From Bacteroidota bacterium (GTDB lineage Bacteria > Bacteroidota > Bacteroidia > Chitinophagales > Chitinophagaceae): DNA of 62,231 nucleotides. Position numbers and translations under genes: made by a program. The DNA is taken from contig JABDBG010000005.1 of assembly GCA_013288745.1 (NCBI GenBank), forward strand, positions 1-62,231, given 5' to 3'. Of the stretch, positions 53,065 to 61,549 are shown piece by piece; within the stretch, counting starts at the first letter, position 1; each line of letters starts with the position of its first letter. The notes below the pieces were generated by a model, which searched no databases, was not told the DNA's origin, and saw only the letters and a program-made list of their open reading frames with translations.

Positions 53065-53087
53065 TCGAAATATGTTGTAGAATATTA

Positions 53088-53537
53088 TTAAAAAACGTGG
53101 TCCTGCATTTCTGCAGCTTCTCTCATCGCTACTTCGTCGAATATTGATTCTTTGTTAGCGATCGCTTCTCTCAACACATCATTAATGGTAATAACGCCTC
53201 TGAATGCTTTGTTATCAAATGCAAGCAGGTAACGGGTTTTATGACTGTTTAATAATTGCATGCATTTTTCAACGCTTTCATGAAGATCAACTACCGGTAA
53301 TGAAGTGCTCATTACTTCGCTAACAGGGCAGCTATCGCTATGCAAACCTTTTAAAATTACATTTCTGCTATAATCTCTTTCAGAAAAAATACCGCTAAAA
53401 TTATTGTCCTTCATAACGATCAAATAACTAAGATTAACCGAGTTCATCATTTGCAAAGCTTCGATCACTTTTGCATTAGGACTGATCGTATTAAACGCAG
53501 GAGATTTACTCTCTAAGATATCTGTAACAGTACGCAT
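53088..53537 (-). CDS. CBS-domain pair protein
   Basis: 149 residues containing two CBS motifs: about 8-70 (ISPNAKVIEALQMM to FSERDYSRNV) and about 78-140 (VVDLHESVEKCMQLL to VITINDVLREAI). No other domain is present. CBS pairs bind adenine nucleotides and can act as energy sensors, here as a stand-alone regulatory module with an unknown partner. It is similar to the COG2905/COG0517 single-unit proteins with FSERDYSR. It is monocistronic by context. Confidence 0.88.
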   Translation of the reverse strand: MRTVTDILESKSPAFNTISPNAKVIEALQMMNSVNLSYLIVMKDNNFSGIFSERDYSRNVILKGLHSDSCPVSEVMSTSLPVVDLHESVEKCMQLLNSHKTRYLLAFDNKAFRGVITINDVLREAIANKESIFDEVAMREAAEMQDHVF

Positions 53538-53773
53538 GTGAGTATATATTTAGGTTATAAATTACTTATGTATGGATGATAAAATTATGAGAAACAGCAA
53601 GTAGTAAAAGCATTTTATTCGTTAAGCATTTTATTTTTTTGATACCGGTTTTTGTTTTTCATAGCAGCATCGTTGCGTCGCAATCACGTCATCGGCATAC
53701 CATTGGGCAGCTGAGGCCGTCTGTTTCAAAGTTAACAATTATATTGAAACAACCTACAAGTTCCAATCTAATA

Positions 53774-54673
53774 TTATGGCTGCAAAAGCCTGAAGGCATT
53801 AGGCACAACCTCGATGGTTAAAAGCCCGGAACTAACCGCCGGATCGCCGTCAATATGCAAAGGCGCATGTGAGGGGTTGCCGATAGTTAGCCTATCCGTT
53901 TGAAAGTATAAGATGTCTTTTTTGTGGAAATTGTTGTTTTTGTAATAATCTATTTTTCCATCAAAAATATGCTTGATCAATGCAGAGACCATTTTGAGCT
54001 TGCTCATTTTTTTTACTACTACGATATCCAGCAAACCATCATTCAGGCTCGCTTTTGGCGCTATCGTAAAATTATTGCCGAACTGGTTGCCATTGGCAAT
54101 ACTGATAAAATAGGCTTCTACAGTAAATTGGGTGTCAGGGGTGGCTATTTCAAAATGATGCGGAGTTGCTTTTATGAAATTCTTCCAGCTTTGTTGCATA
54201 TAGGTCAGCAATCCTCTTTTCGATTGTTTGGCAAAATCATGTGCCACCTGTGCATCAAAACCAAGTCCGGATAACATACAGCTAAACCTGCCATTGATTA
54301 AAAGAGAATCAATAAAGGCAGACTTTCCCGCAAAAATAATATCCAATGCTTTGGTTGCCCCTCTCGGGATCTTGGCAGCAAATGCCAAACCATTTCCCGA
54401 ACCCATGGGCACAATGCCAATATTTACACTAGTATTGATCAAAGCATTCACGACCTGGTTTACGGTTCCATCTCCGCCACAAATAACTATATCGGTGATT
54501 TGCTCAGTATTGATCTTCTCTTTCAGAAAATCATAGTTAGCTTCTATATTGGTGGGCAATATTTGGAAAAGGATATTTGCCGCCCTGGTTTTTTCTTCGA
54601 TCATTTTCAGCAGAAACGCTTTGCCTTTGCTGCCCGAAATGGGATTAATTAAATAGATTATTTTACGCTGCAT
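53774..54673 (-). CDS. Diacylglycerol kinase-family lipid kinase (YegS/BmrU type)
   Basis: 299 residues. DAGK catalytic domain: NPISGSKGKA (10-19), ICGGDGTVNQV (about 64-74) with the GGDGT nucleotide motif, and IVPMGSGNGLA (about 87-97). The C-terminal beta-rich domain ends DGDPAV-type residues near the C-terminus. It phosphorylates a lipid such as diacylglycerol, phosphatidylglycerol or sphingosine; Bacteroidota members may act on sphingolipids, but no substrate is evident. It is divergent from trmB. Confidence 0.9.
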   Translation of the reverse strand: MQRKIIYLINPISGSKGKAFLLKMIEEKTRAANILFQILPTNIEANYDFLKEKINTEQITDIVICGGDGTVNQVVNALINTSVNIGIVPMGSGNGLAFAAKIPRGATKALDIIFAGKSAFIDSLLINGRFSCMLSGLGFDAQVAHDFAKQSKRGLLTYMQQSWKNFIKATPHHFEIATPDTQFTVEAYFISIANGNQFGNNFTIAPKASLNDGLLDIVVVKKMSKLKMVSALIKHIFDGKIDYYKNNNFHKKDILYFQTDRLTIGNPSHAPLHIDGDPAVSSGLLTIEVVPNAFRLLQP

Positions 54674-54778
54674 AATAAATATTCGCTACACTGCAAGATT
54701 ACCCAAAATAATTGGTCCGCAGCCATTTACAATTGCAAAAAATTAGCCAACTCATTTTCATCTACCTGCGGCTTTAAG

Positions 54779-54786
54779 TATCTTTG
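54779..54786 (+). promoter_or_regulatory. Putative -7 element for trmB
   Basis: TATCTTTG, a full consensus match, ends six bases before the ATG at 54793. It supports that start over the TTG at 54784, which lies inside the element. Confidence 0.6.
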
Positions 54787-54792
54787 CGCTCA

Positions 54793-55491
54793 ATGGGACA
54801 AAAGAAATTAAAACGTTTTGCGGAGATAAAAACATTTGCGAATGTATTGGAGAAACCGGAAGGTATGCAAGGCAAATGGAGCAGTTTTTTTAAGAATGAC
54901 AATCCATTGGTTTTAGAGCTGGCTTGTGGCAGGGGAGAATATACAGTTGGACTGTCAAGATTATACAGGGATAAAAATTTTTTAGGGGTTGATATAAAAG
55001 GGAACAGGATCTATATCGGCGCAAAAAAATGCCTGGATGAAAATTTAACCAACGGTGCTTTTCTTCGTACACAGATTGAAATGTTGCCGCTATATTTTGA
55101 TAAAGAAGAAGTAGATGAGATATGGATCACTTTTCCTGATCCTCAGTTACGTACATCGCATGCAAAAAAACGATTGACACATCCCCGTTTTCTGAGATTG
55201 TATCTGCAATTACTTAAACCCGATGGCATTATTCATTTGAAGACAGATTCTCCCAAATTATACGCTTTTACCAAAAGGGTAATTGAATTATACGGCTTAA
55301 CAAAACTCGATGATTGTGATGATGTATATAACAAAAGCGATAAAGCCGAATTAAAAATAAAAACACATTACGAAGGATTGGATATTGCACAGAGCAATAA
55401 AATATTTTACCTGCAATTTAAATTACCTACGACTATTGTTGATATTGACGAACAATTGCAAGAGGAATTAAAACTGACAGAACTTGAATAA
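54793..55491 (+). CDS. trmB: tRNA (guanine-N7)-methyltransferase
   Basis: 232 residues from ATG 54793. SAM-binding LELACGRGEYTVGLSR (about 40-55), NFLGVDIKGNRIYIGAKK, and the TrmB signature EIWITFPDPQLRTSHAKKRLTHPRF-type block near 112-136. It methylates G46 of tRNA variable loops. It heads an operon: the DUF5522 gene overlaps it by eight bases, then the alkyltransferase-like gene overlaps again. A -7 element ends six bases before the ATG, so the transcript would be almost leaderless. Confidence 0.94.
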   Translation: MGQKKLKRFAEIKTFANVLEKPEGMQGKWSSFFKNDNPLVLELACGRGEYTVGLSRLYRDKNFLGVDIKGNRIYIGAKKCLDENLTNGAFLRTQIEMLPLYFDKEEVDEIWITFPDPQLRTSHAKKRLTHPRFLRLYLQLLKPDGIIHLKTDSPKLYAFTKRVIELYGLTKLDDCDDVYNKSDKAELKIKTHYEGLDIAQSNKIFYLQFKLPTTIVDIDEQLQEELKLTELE

Positions 55492-55681
55492 ACCACTCAT
55501 AGAAGGAGAAGATTTTTATTACAATGAAGATGGCCTGTTTGTCTTCACCCAAAAATATCATTTAAGTAAAGGCTTTTGTTGTGGTAATGGGTGTAAACAT
55601 TGTCCGTATGATTTTATAAATGTTCCGGAGCCAAGACGAAGCGAATTATTATCTTTAAAGCAAGATGAAAAAAGAAGTTAA
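55484..55681 (+). CDS. DUF5522 protein
   Basis: 65 residues from a TTG at 55484, overlapping the trmB 3' end by eight bases. DUF5522 is recognised by EDFYYNEDGLFVFTQKYHL followed by the cysteine cluster CCGNGCKHCPY, four cysteines with a histidine that look like a metal-binding knuckle. The function of the family is unknown. Its tight packing between trmB and an alkyltransferase-like gene suggests a tRNA or DNA transaction role, by context only. Confidence 0.78.
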   Translation: MNKPLIEGEDFYYNEDGLFVFTQKYHLSKGFCCGNGCKHCPYDFINVPEPRRSELLSLKQDEKRS

Positions 55682-56078
55682 AAAAATAACAAAAAGCAAG
55701 AAAGCAAATCCTAAGGAAGAAAAGCCTCGCATCAAGGGTGAAGCCAAAGCGTATTCTTTTTTTCAGGATGTGTTTGATGTGGTAAGACAAATCCCAAAAG
55801 GAAGGGCCACTTCTTATGGCGCTGTTGCTAATTATATCGGCACTAAATTATCTGCAAGGATGGTTGGCTGGGCGATGAATTCGGCGCATATAGCCAAACC
55901 AAAAGTGCCGGCACATCGGGTGGTAAATAGAAACGGTATGCTTACAGGCAGGCACCATTTTCCTACACCAACTATGATGGAGGAATTATTAGTGAAAGAA
56001 AAGATCAAAGTAAAAGATAATACGATCGTTGATTTTGAAAAAATATTCTGGGATCCTGCACAAGAGCTTACCTTGTAA
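55665..56078 (+). CDS. Alkyltransferase-like (ATL) protein, MGMT family without active cysteine
   Basis: 137 residues. The C-terminal MGMT DNA-binding domain is complete: IPKGRATSYGAVANYIG, the arginine finger region ARMVGWAMNSA (R65) and PAHRVVNRNG. At the place of the alkyl-accepting Cys of PCHRV stands A83 (PAHRV). It therefore cannot transfer alkyl groups and belongs with ATL proteins, which bind O6-alkylguanine and hand it to nucleotide excision repair. E. coli YbaZ has Trp at this site. A basic Lys-rich tail precedes the domain. Overlaps DUF5522 by 17 bases. Confidence 0.87.
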   Translation: MKKEVKKITKSKKANPKEEKPRIKGEAKAYSFFQDVFDVVRQIPKGRATSYGAVANYIGTKLSARMVGWAMNSAHIAKPKVPAHRVVNRNGMLTGRHHFPTPTMMEELLVKEKIKVKDNTIVDFEKIFWDPAQELTL

Positions 56079-56108
56079 CACGAATAACAATTAACAATAA
56101 GTCTAACA

Positions 56109-56825
56109 ATGGAAACAGTTCAGGGGAAAATAACTTTTATACACCACGAGAAGCAATATGCTACTATTGAGTATGTACAAAATGGCAAAACAAAAACCAT
56201 CAACGGTAATATTTCAGAAAAAGAACAACTTAGATTAAAAGAATTAAGGATCATCCAAAAGGTTCATCATTATAATATAGGTGACGAAGTGAGTTTTATT
56301 GTTGCTTTATCTGCCAGGGGTGATAAACAAATTGCGGATTGTATGCAATTTCTTTTCAATAATGAACTGGATAATATTATTAATAAAGCAAATATCGAAA
56401 ACAGGTTAGTTGGCTACCTTAAAAAAGTAGAAGATAATTATTTTGTAAAAGAGACCAGCAGTTATATTTTGTTCCCACTTATTTTATCCCCCTGGGAAAT
56501 AAAACCACAAACAATAAAAGTAAATGAACCGGTATTTTTTAAATTAGATAATTTAAAGAAAACCGGAAAACATACCGCATCGATGTTTAGAAGTGAATAC
56601 ATTCCTGATTTTTTAAAGGCGATGGATCACTTCAAAAAGAAGACGGTTGTCACGGCTACCGTTTATAATGTGAGTCCACATGGTATTTACGTAGATATTA
56701 TCAGTAATAAAATTCAGGCAAAACTTCCTGTAGATGAAAGTACAACGAATATAAAAATAGGGGATAAGCTACCGGTATTAATTACCTATTTAAGTGGCCT
56801 GAAAATTATAATAGAAAAAGCCTGA
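56109..56825 (+). CDS. Three-OB-fold protein of unknown function (CSD- and S1-like)
   Basis: 238 residues. The N-terminal 70 residues resemble a cold-shock/OB domain (GKITFIHHEKQYATIEYVQN, ending GDEVSFIVALSARGDKQIA). A middle beta module (about 95-160) follows. The C-terminal 70 residues resemble an S1 domain (VTATVYNVSPHGIYVDI). Both are single-strand nucleic-acid-binding folds; no catalytic motif is seen. It lies 30 bases after the alkyltransferase-like gene and ends exactly against a convergent gene (56825/56826). The family is not recognised with certainty; the OB assignment is by pattern. Confidence 0.6.
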   Translation: METVQGKITFIHHEKQYATIEYVQNGKTKTINGNISEKEQLRLKELRIIQKVHHYNIGDEVSFIVALSARGDKQIADCMQFLFNNELDNIINKANIENRLVGYLKKVEDNYFVKETSSYILFPLILSPWEIKPQTIKVNEPVFFKLDNLKKTGKHTASMFRSEYIPDFLKAMDHFKKKTVVTATVYNVSPHGIYVDIISNKIQAKLPVDESTTNIKIGDKLPVLITYLSGLKIIIEKA

Positions 56826-57299
56826 CTATAACTCTGCAGCTTCTTTATCAGTTAATTGCAACTGAGATGCGACCTTATCTTTTGCCGGGGATAGCATTAT
56901 AAAAGTTAATATCAATGCGCCGGCCAAGAATAAGAAGGAATAATCACCCGTCAACATAAATCCGCTGATACTAAAAAGAGAGGACAGTTCTATCAACGCC
57001 CACTGAATAATACAGGCGACACGGTAAGTATATAATTTCTTTGAAACAGTTTCATTTGTTCCTATCACAGAACTGATACGATTTTTAAAGATCAGGTTGC
57101 CGATAATAAACCCACCAACAGAAAGTAAGACTGAAATTAATTGTAAAGGTTTTTCTAATTGTTTCTGATGTGGTACAAACAGATTAGTATATACAAGATA
57201 AAAAGCCATTGCAGCGAATAATATTTGTCCGGCTGCAAAAGCTTTGTGCATTATGTTTAATGCTTTTATATGTGTGGCTGGAGTTTCATCTATTATCAT
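56826..57299 (-). CDS. Four-helix membrane protein of the oxidase locus
   Basis: 157 residues with helices at about 18-40, 50-70, 90-113 and 119-136. The C-terminus is charged (SPAKDKVASQLQ). No family is assigned. It is the last gene of the minus-strand oxidase cluster, 14 bases after the DUF420 gene, so a role in respiratory complex assembly is possible but only by position. It abuts the convergent OB-fold gene with no intergenic base. Confidence 0.65.
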   Translation of the reverse strand: MIIDETPATHIKALNIMHKAFAAGQILFAAMAFYLVYTNLFVPHQKQLEKPLQLISVLLSVGGFIIGNLIFKNRISSVIGTNETVSKKLYTYRVACIIQWALIELSSLFSISGFMLTGDYSFLFLAGALILTFIMLSPAKDKVASQLQLTDKEAAEL

Positions 57300-57313
57300 A
57301 AGGATAGGGTTTG

Positions 57314-57901
57314 TTAATTATAATAAGGGCTGATCATTACATAAACAATAACACCTGTAATGGCTACATAGAACCAAAGTGGCCAGGTTATTCTTACCAG
57401 TTTTTTATGTTCTTCGTATTCGCCTGTTAAAGCACGATAAGCGGTGAATAAAACGAATGGCAAAATAACAGCCGCCATTGGAATGTGGGTAGCAAGAACA
57501 ATATAATAAAATATACGCGCATTACCCGCCGCCACTTTTTCATCCGGACTTAAAATACCATCATGATTCAGGTCTCCGAATTTTGTTTCGCCGGCAAATA
57601 AATGATGACAGATATAGGAAACAAGAAATAATACGGATAGCACAATTGCTGTCAACATTATTTTTTTATGCAATTCATATTTTTTTTGTTTGGCTGTAAT
57701 CAATCCTGCGATCAATAATATAGCTACCGTTGAATTGATAATGGCATTTACCAGTGCGAATATGTGCACATTAAATCCAAGGTTCAAGGGTAATTTAAAT
57801 TCACTTAAAAAAGCTACGGCTGCAAACACTACAATTGAAACGATCCATATTAATAGTTTCGCTTGCTTATCATTTTTCTGTAACGAAGGTTCTGGTAACA
57901 T
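57314..57901 (-). CDS. DUF420 (YozB/CtaM-like) oxidase-assembly membrane protein with EF-hand loop
   Basis: 195 residues with five helices. Histidines on helices (H78 in YELHKK, H99/H100 in ICHHLF, H139 in ATHIPMA) are typical of DUF420, whose Bacillus/Staphylococcus members help cytochrome aa3 maturation. Between helices 3 and 4 sits DLNHDGILSPDE (110-121), a canonical 12-residue EF-hand calcium loop (D, N, D, G, hydrophobic, E). It follows SCO by 23 bases and belongs to the oxidase gene group. Confidence 0.85.
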   Translation of the reverse strand: MLPEPSLQKNDKQAKLLIWIVSIVVFAAVAFLSEFKLPLNLGFNVHIFALVNAIINSTVAILLIAGLITAKQKKYELHKKIMLTAIVLSVLFLVSYICHHLFAGETKFGDLNHDGILSPDEKVAAGNARIFYYIVLATHIPMAAVILPFVLFTAYRALTGEYEEHKKLVRITWPLWFYVAITGVIVYVMISPYYN

Positions 57902-57924
57902 AATGCTATAGTCTATTTTTTATT

Positions 57925-58641
57925 TTAACTTCTTTCAAATAATTCATTCAAAAAATCACCGAAGGTTCTTTTTTTGTCTTTTTCTAACATTAGTAAAGGA
58001 ATATCTCTAACAAGTTTGGCCTGTTCTAAAGTATCAAACCCATTGTACCATCCTCTTACAACCCTGTCTCTATCTAATAAAAAGAAATCTTCTGTATGTA
58101 TAAACGCGGTATCAATATCGGTATCAGCTACGCTTGCTTTTAATTCACGCAATCCAAAATCATAAATGTCCTTTCTGTTGCCGGTTAAGAACCACCAGCT
58201 ATCCTGGTTCGACGTATACCTGTCAGCAAATTTTCTTAACTGCGCTACCGAATCATGATCAGGGTCGATGCTAATAGATAGGAACTGAACAATGCTATCA
58301 TTCGCATTAGGAAACGATTTCTGTAAACGAGCCATTGATCTGGCAAGACCCGGACAAACAGCGGGACAACGTGTAAAAAAGAAATCAACCACCAGTATTT
58401 TTCCTTTCAAAGAATCCAGTGTAACCGTTTTTCCCAATTGGTTGATCAGTGTTATGTTTTTTGCCTGGTGCCAGATCGTATCGGTGACCGTTTTGCCATT
58501 GTCTTGTCTTACAGTTACGCTATCATAAAAGTATCGGGGAGGCATTTGTGTATCTCTCTCGCTATAATACTTTACGAGATAGTAGCCTGTAAAAGGCATA
58601 ACGATTGCCAGTAATATTCCTAAAATCGCATTTTTATTCAT
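57925..58641 (-). CDS. SCO1/SenC family copper chaperone
   Basis: 238 residues. An N-terminal helix anchor (about 7-25) precedes a thioredoxin-like domain with CPAVCP (C92, C96) and the distal copper ligand H182 (FIHTEDF). SCO proteins deliver copper to the CuA site of cytochrome oxidase subunit II. A terminator separates it from subunit IV upstream, so it is probably transcribed from its own promoter with DUF420 and the four-helix protein. Confidence 0.93.
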   Translation of the reverse strand: MNKNAILGILLAIVMPFTGYYLVKYYSERDTQMPPRYFYDSVTVRQDNGKTVTDTIWHQAKNITLINQLGKTVTLDSLKGKILVVDFFFTRCPAVCPGLARSMARLQKSFPNANDSIVQFLSISIDPDHDSVAQLRKFADRYTSNQDSWWFLTGNRKDIYDFGLRELKASVADTDIDTAFIHTEDFFLLDRDRVVRGWYNGFDTLEQAKLVRDIPLLMLEKDKKRTFGDFLNELFERS

Positions 58642-58664
58642 CTTCTTTTCGGCTAGTTCTTAAC

Positions 58665-58697
58665 GAAAAAACCACTGCAAAGGTGCAATGGTTTTGG
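58665..58697 (-). terminator. Terminator between oxidase subunit IV and SCO
   Basis: On the minus strand AAAACCA pairs with TGGTTTT, continued by a U-G wobble and TGCA/TGCA, giving a 12-bp stem (58684-58695 with 58668-58679) and a four-base loop, then a T run. It would end the main oxidase transcript before the assembly genes. Confidence 0.8.
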
Positions 58698-58720
58698 CAT
58701 ATAAAGTAGTTAATTATCAA

Positions 58721-59140
58721 TTATTCTTTTACTGGTGCAACTTGCTCTGTAGGAGCATCAGCCGGTCTGTTATAGCGGTTACGTAATTCTTTCCAGCTAT
58801 TACCATCCACTAAGAAAGCCGTAATGAACCAAACAAATAAGCAAAGCGGAACAACGATCGTCATGATCAGGTTTCTTACTTCTTCACCTAAGTGCATGAA
58901 TACAGAAACGATATAATAAGCTTTTGCTAAAGTTAAAATACAAACCATGCCTTTAAATGCTAACACAAGTGTAGCGTTTGGTACCGGTTCTTTGTGAATA
59001 TTATAAATAGTTAACCCGATCGTTAATTCGATGATCGTTAAAACTGATAGTAACCAAAAGGTTCTCCATATTTTTTTTGTATCCTCAGCATGTGCAGGAA
59101 CAAAAGTAATTTCAGGTGATATTGGAGTATGTTCGCTCAT
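58721..59140 (-). CDS. Cytochrome c oxidase subunit IV
   Basis: 139 residues with three helices (about 26-46, 58-80, 91-113), matching the small CtaF/CoxD-type subunit of caa3/aa3 oxidases. The conserved loop around FMHLGEEVRN supports this. No cofactor ligands are expected. It lies 43 bases after subunit III and ends the main oxidase operon at a terminator. Confidence 0.86.
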   Translation of the reverse strand: MSEHTPISPEITFVPAHAEDTKKIWRTFWLLSVLTIIELTIGLTIYNIHKEPVPNATLVLAFKGMVCILTLAKAYYIVSVFMHLGEEVRNLIMTIVVPLCLFVWFITAFLVDGNSWKELRNRYNRPADAPTEQVAPVKE

Positions 59141-59183
59141 ATAAATTCTATTTTTTTAAATGCTCAATTTTATTGTTTGTTGA

Positions 59184-59921
59184 TTATACAAGATAAAAGC
59201 AAAGGAATACAAATACCCATACCAGATCCACAAAATGCCAGTATAGCCCTGCTTTTTCGATCATTTCATAATGACCTCTCTGATCAAAATGCCCTAGTTT
59301 AGTTTTGATATACATGATGATGTTGATGATAACACCACTAAATACGTGAAAACCATGGAATCCTGTAATTTCAAAGAAATAGCTACCGAATGCAATTGGC
59401 CCTGGGGTGTGTACTAACTGTCCGTTAAACATTACTTCGGGTCCAAAGGGATTGTGTGATACGGTTGTGTTCCAATGTTCAATTACGCCATTCACTAAAA
59501 CAGGATGTTCGCCGGTTAATAAGTGATGCCATTCCCAAGCCTGACAGCTTAAGAAAGCAGCTCCACCAATGATCGTTAATATCATGTAGTTCTCAACGCC
59601 TTTGCGATTCATGTTATGTCCTTCATGAACAGCCAATACCATCGTAACAGAACTAAAGATCAAAATAAATGTCATCAAACTTACAAATGCCAAAGGCAAA
59701 TTGTGCCCTTCTGCAAATGGGAAAGAGTTGAACACCTTATTAGGATCTACCCAAAAATTCTGACTGAACCTTAGAGTACCATAGCTGATAAGGAATGCAC
59801 CAAAAGTAAATGCGTCACTCATTAAAAAGTACCACATCATTACTTTACCGTAGGTTGCATTGAATGGGCTTCTGCCACCACTCCACCATTTTGTTCCTTG
59901 TTGTGCTGTTGCTGTAGACAT
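59184..59921 (-). CDS. Cytochrome c oxidase subunit III (long copy)
   Basis: 245 residues with five helices. COX3 features: the conserved glutamate in CQAWEWHHLL (helix 3), HGFHVFSGVI (helix 4) and YWHFVDLVWVFVF (helix 5). A 40-residue loop (GEHPVLVNGVIEHW onwards) between helices 3 and 4 is a feature of the Bacteroidota long form. Subunit III supports stable turnover of subunit I. It is the second of two neighbouring subunit III genes, 49 bases after the shorter copy. Confidence 0.92.
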   Translation of the reverse strand: MSTATAQQGTKWWSGGRSPFNATYGKVMMWYFLMSDAFTFGAFLISYGTLRFSQNFWVDPNKVFNSFPFAEGHNLPLAFVSLMTFILIFSSVTMVLAVHEGHNMNRKGVENYMILTIIGGAAFLSCQAWEWHHLLTGEHPVLVNGVIEHWNTTVSHNPFGPEVMFNGQLVHTPGPIAFGSYFFEITGFHGFHVFSGVIINIIMYIKTKLGHFDQRGHYEMIEKAGLYWHFVDLVWVFVFLCFYLV

Positions 59922-59970
59922 ATAAAAAATTCTAAGTTTTTAGTTTTTGATCCTGATTAAAGAACCTGAA

Positions 59971-60537
59971 CTATCGTATCATTATTAAAAAAATCAAAAG
60001 ATAAATCCATAAAAAATCTACAAAATGCCAGTAGGTACTTACTACTTCAACCGGCACTATATCGTAACTTTTTACTTTAGTGTTGAATGCCTTTGCAAAC
60101 AAAACAAATAAAGCAATTATACCACCAATCACATGCAATCCGTGCAGACCAACAATGATGTACATAAAGGAAAGCGATACATTTCTTTGTAGCGTCAATC
60201 CTTTTGCCCATAATTCACTGAAGCCTAAAAACTGCAATCCTATAAAAAGAACTCCTAATACTAACGTTACGACTACCAGGCTCCTGTACTTAGCCATTTC
60301 TCTTTGTTGAAAAGCGCTTTGCGCCATCCACAAAGTAATACTGCTTATTATGATCACCGCAGTCGAATACCAAAATACAATTGGTAATTCAAAAGAGAAC
60401 CAGTTAGCCTGATTACGTTTAACAATGTACGCACTCGTTAAGCCCGCAAACATCATTATAATACTTGCAATACCTACCCAAAGGGTAAACTTATGCGGGT
60501 GTATTCTCTTTCTTTGTTCCATTGCCACTGTACTCAT
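59971..60537 (-). CDS. Cytochrome c oxidase subunit III (short copy)
   Basis: 188 residues from ATG 60537; the longer frame from 60573 would overlap cyoE. Five helices. The histidine/tryptophan motif HGLHVIGGII and YWHFVDFLWIYLLI match COX3. The conserved glutamate of helix 3 appears as FSELW. The two subunit III copies share the last helices but differ in the middle loop. They may assemble together, as in other Bacteroidota oxidase loci. Confidence 0.9.
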   Translation of the reverse strand: MSTVAMEQRKRIHPHKFTLWVGIASIIMMFAGLTSAYIVKRNQANWFSFELPIVFWYSTAVIIISSITLWMAQSAFQQREMAKYRSLVVVTLVLGVLFIGLQFLGFSELWAKGLTLQRNVSLSFMYIIVGLHGLHVIGGIIALFVLFAKAFNTKVKSYDIVPVEVVSTYWHFVDFLWIYLLIFLIMIR

Positions 60538-60553
60538 CAACTGTTTGTGTATG

Positions 60554-61480
60554 TTAAACAATTCTATTAGCAAATAATGCTAACAGAACGATCATTAAAT
60601 AAAAATAAGAACTGAACATTACCATTCTTGCACTCTTCACATCCATATTTCTAAAGAGAATAATACTCTTATATACCATCCATAAATTACATCCTATCAA
60701 GATCCACATGCTTGTCATACCGGCCATTCCTACAAAGTAGGGTAGTAAACCGACCGGTATCATTAAACAACTGTAGATAACACATTGCAAAGCTGTAAAT
60801 TTTGTAGGCCCCTGATCGCCCGGCAATAATTTAAAACCTGCTGTTGTATAATCTTTGTGTGCCAGCCAGGCAATTGCCCAAAAATGTGGGAACTGCCATA
60901 GAAACTGTATGCCAAATAATATCCATCCACCAAGCCAGATAATAGGATGATCACCAAAAGCGGCAACCCATCCGATCAAACAAGGCAAAGCACCGGGAAC
61001 TGCACCAACCAATACGGCGACAGAATTAACTTTTTTAAGTGGCGTATAAATAAAGCCATATAAAAACAGACTGAATAAACCTATCAATGCACTTTGGTAA
61101 TTGAACCAGTACCACAAAATGAATACACCCAAAGCTCCGGTAATGATCGCAAAAATGGTTCCTTCTGCAGGACTCATTCTGCCACTTGCCACCGGGCGTT
61201 TTGCTGTGCGCATCATCATTGCATCGGTATCTTTTTCAATCACCTGGTTAACGGCATTGGCCGATCCCGTAATTAGCATACCCCCGACAAAAAGTAAAAG
61301 AACTGATATTATTTTTGACCGGTCGAAATTTGCTTCATTCGGCGCGATCAAAAAACTTACAACAGTACTAAACACCACCATGAAACTTAAAGTGAACTTG
61401 ATCAGTTGAAAATAATCTTTCACTTTACTTGCCAACGCAAACGAATTTGAATTAGCTATGGTATTTGTGTCTTGCTGCAT
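60554..61480 (-). CDS. cyoE: Protoheme IX farnesyltransferase (heme O synthase)
   Basis: 308 residues with about eight to nine helices. UbiA-type prenyltransferase motifs: NQVIEKDTDAMMMRT (first Asp-rich loop) with KRPVASG, and a second loop near WLAHKDY with FKLLPGDQG. It farnesylates heme B to heme O, which ctaA then oxidises to heme A. It lies 69 bases after ctaD within the oxidase operon. The name ctaB is equivalent. Confidence 0.93.
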   Translation of the reverse strand: MQQDTNTIANSNSFALASKVKDYFQLIKFTLSFMVVFSTVVSFLIAPNEANFDRSKIISVLLLFVGGMLITGSANAVNQVIEKDTDAMMMRTAKRPVASGRMSPAEGTIFAIITGALGVFILWYWFNYQSALIGLFSLFLYGFIYTPLKKVNSVAVLVGAVPGALPCLIGWVAAFGDHPIIWLGGWILFGIQFLWQFPHFWAIAWLAHKDYTTAGFKLLPGDQGPTKFTALQCVIYSCLMIPVGLLPYFVGMAGMTSMWILIGCNLWMVYKSIILFRNMDVKSARMVMFSSYFYLMIVLLALFANRIV

Positions 61481-61549
61481 CCTTTCAAAAATCTTTATTT
61501 ATTTATCTCCTCAACGTCTCTTACACAAATTATTTACATTACTGATATT

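Noticed and set aside
53639-53821. Short plus-strand ORF between the CBS and lipid kinase genes
   Set aside because: It overlaps the kinase 3' end, lacks recognisable features and is probably chance.
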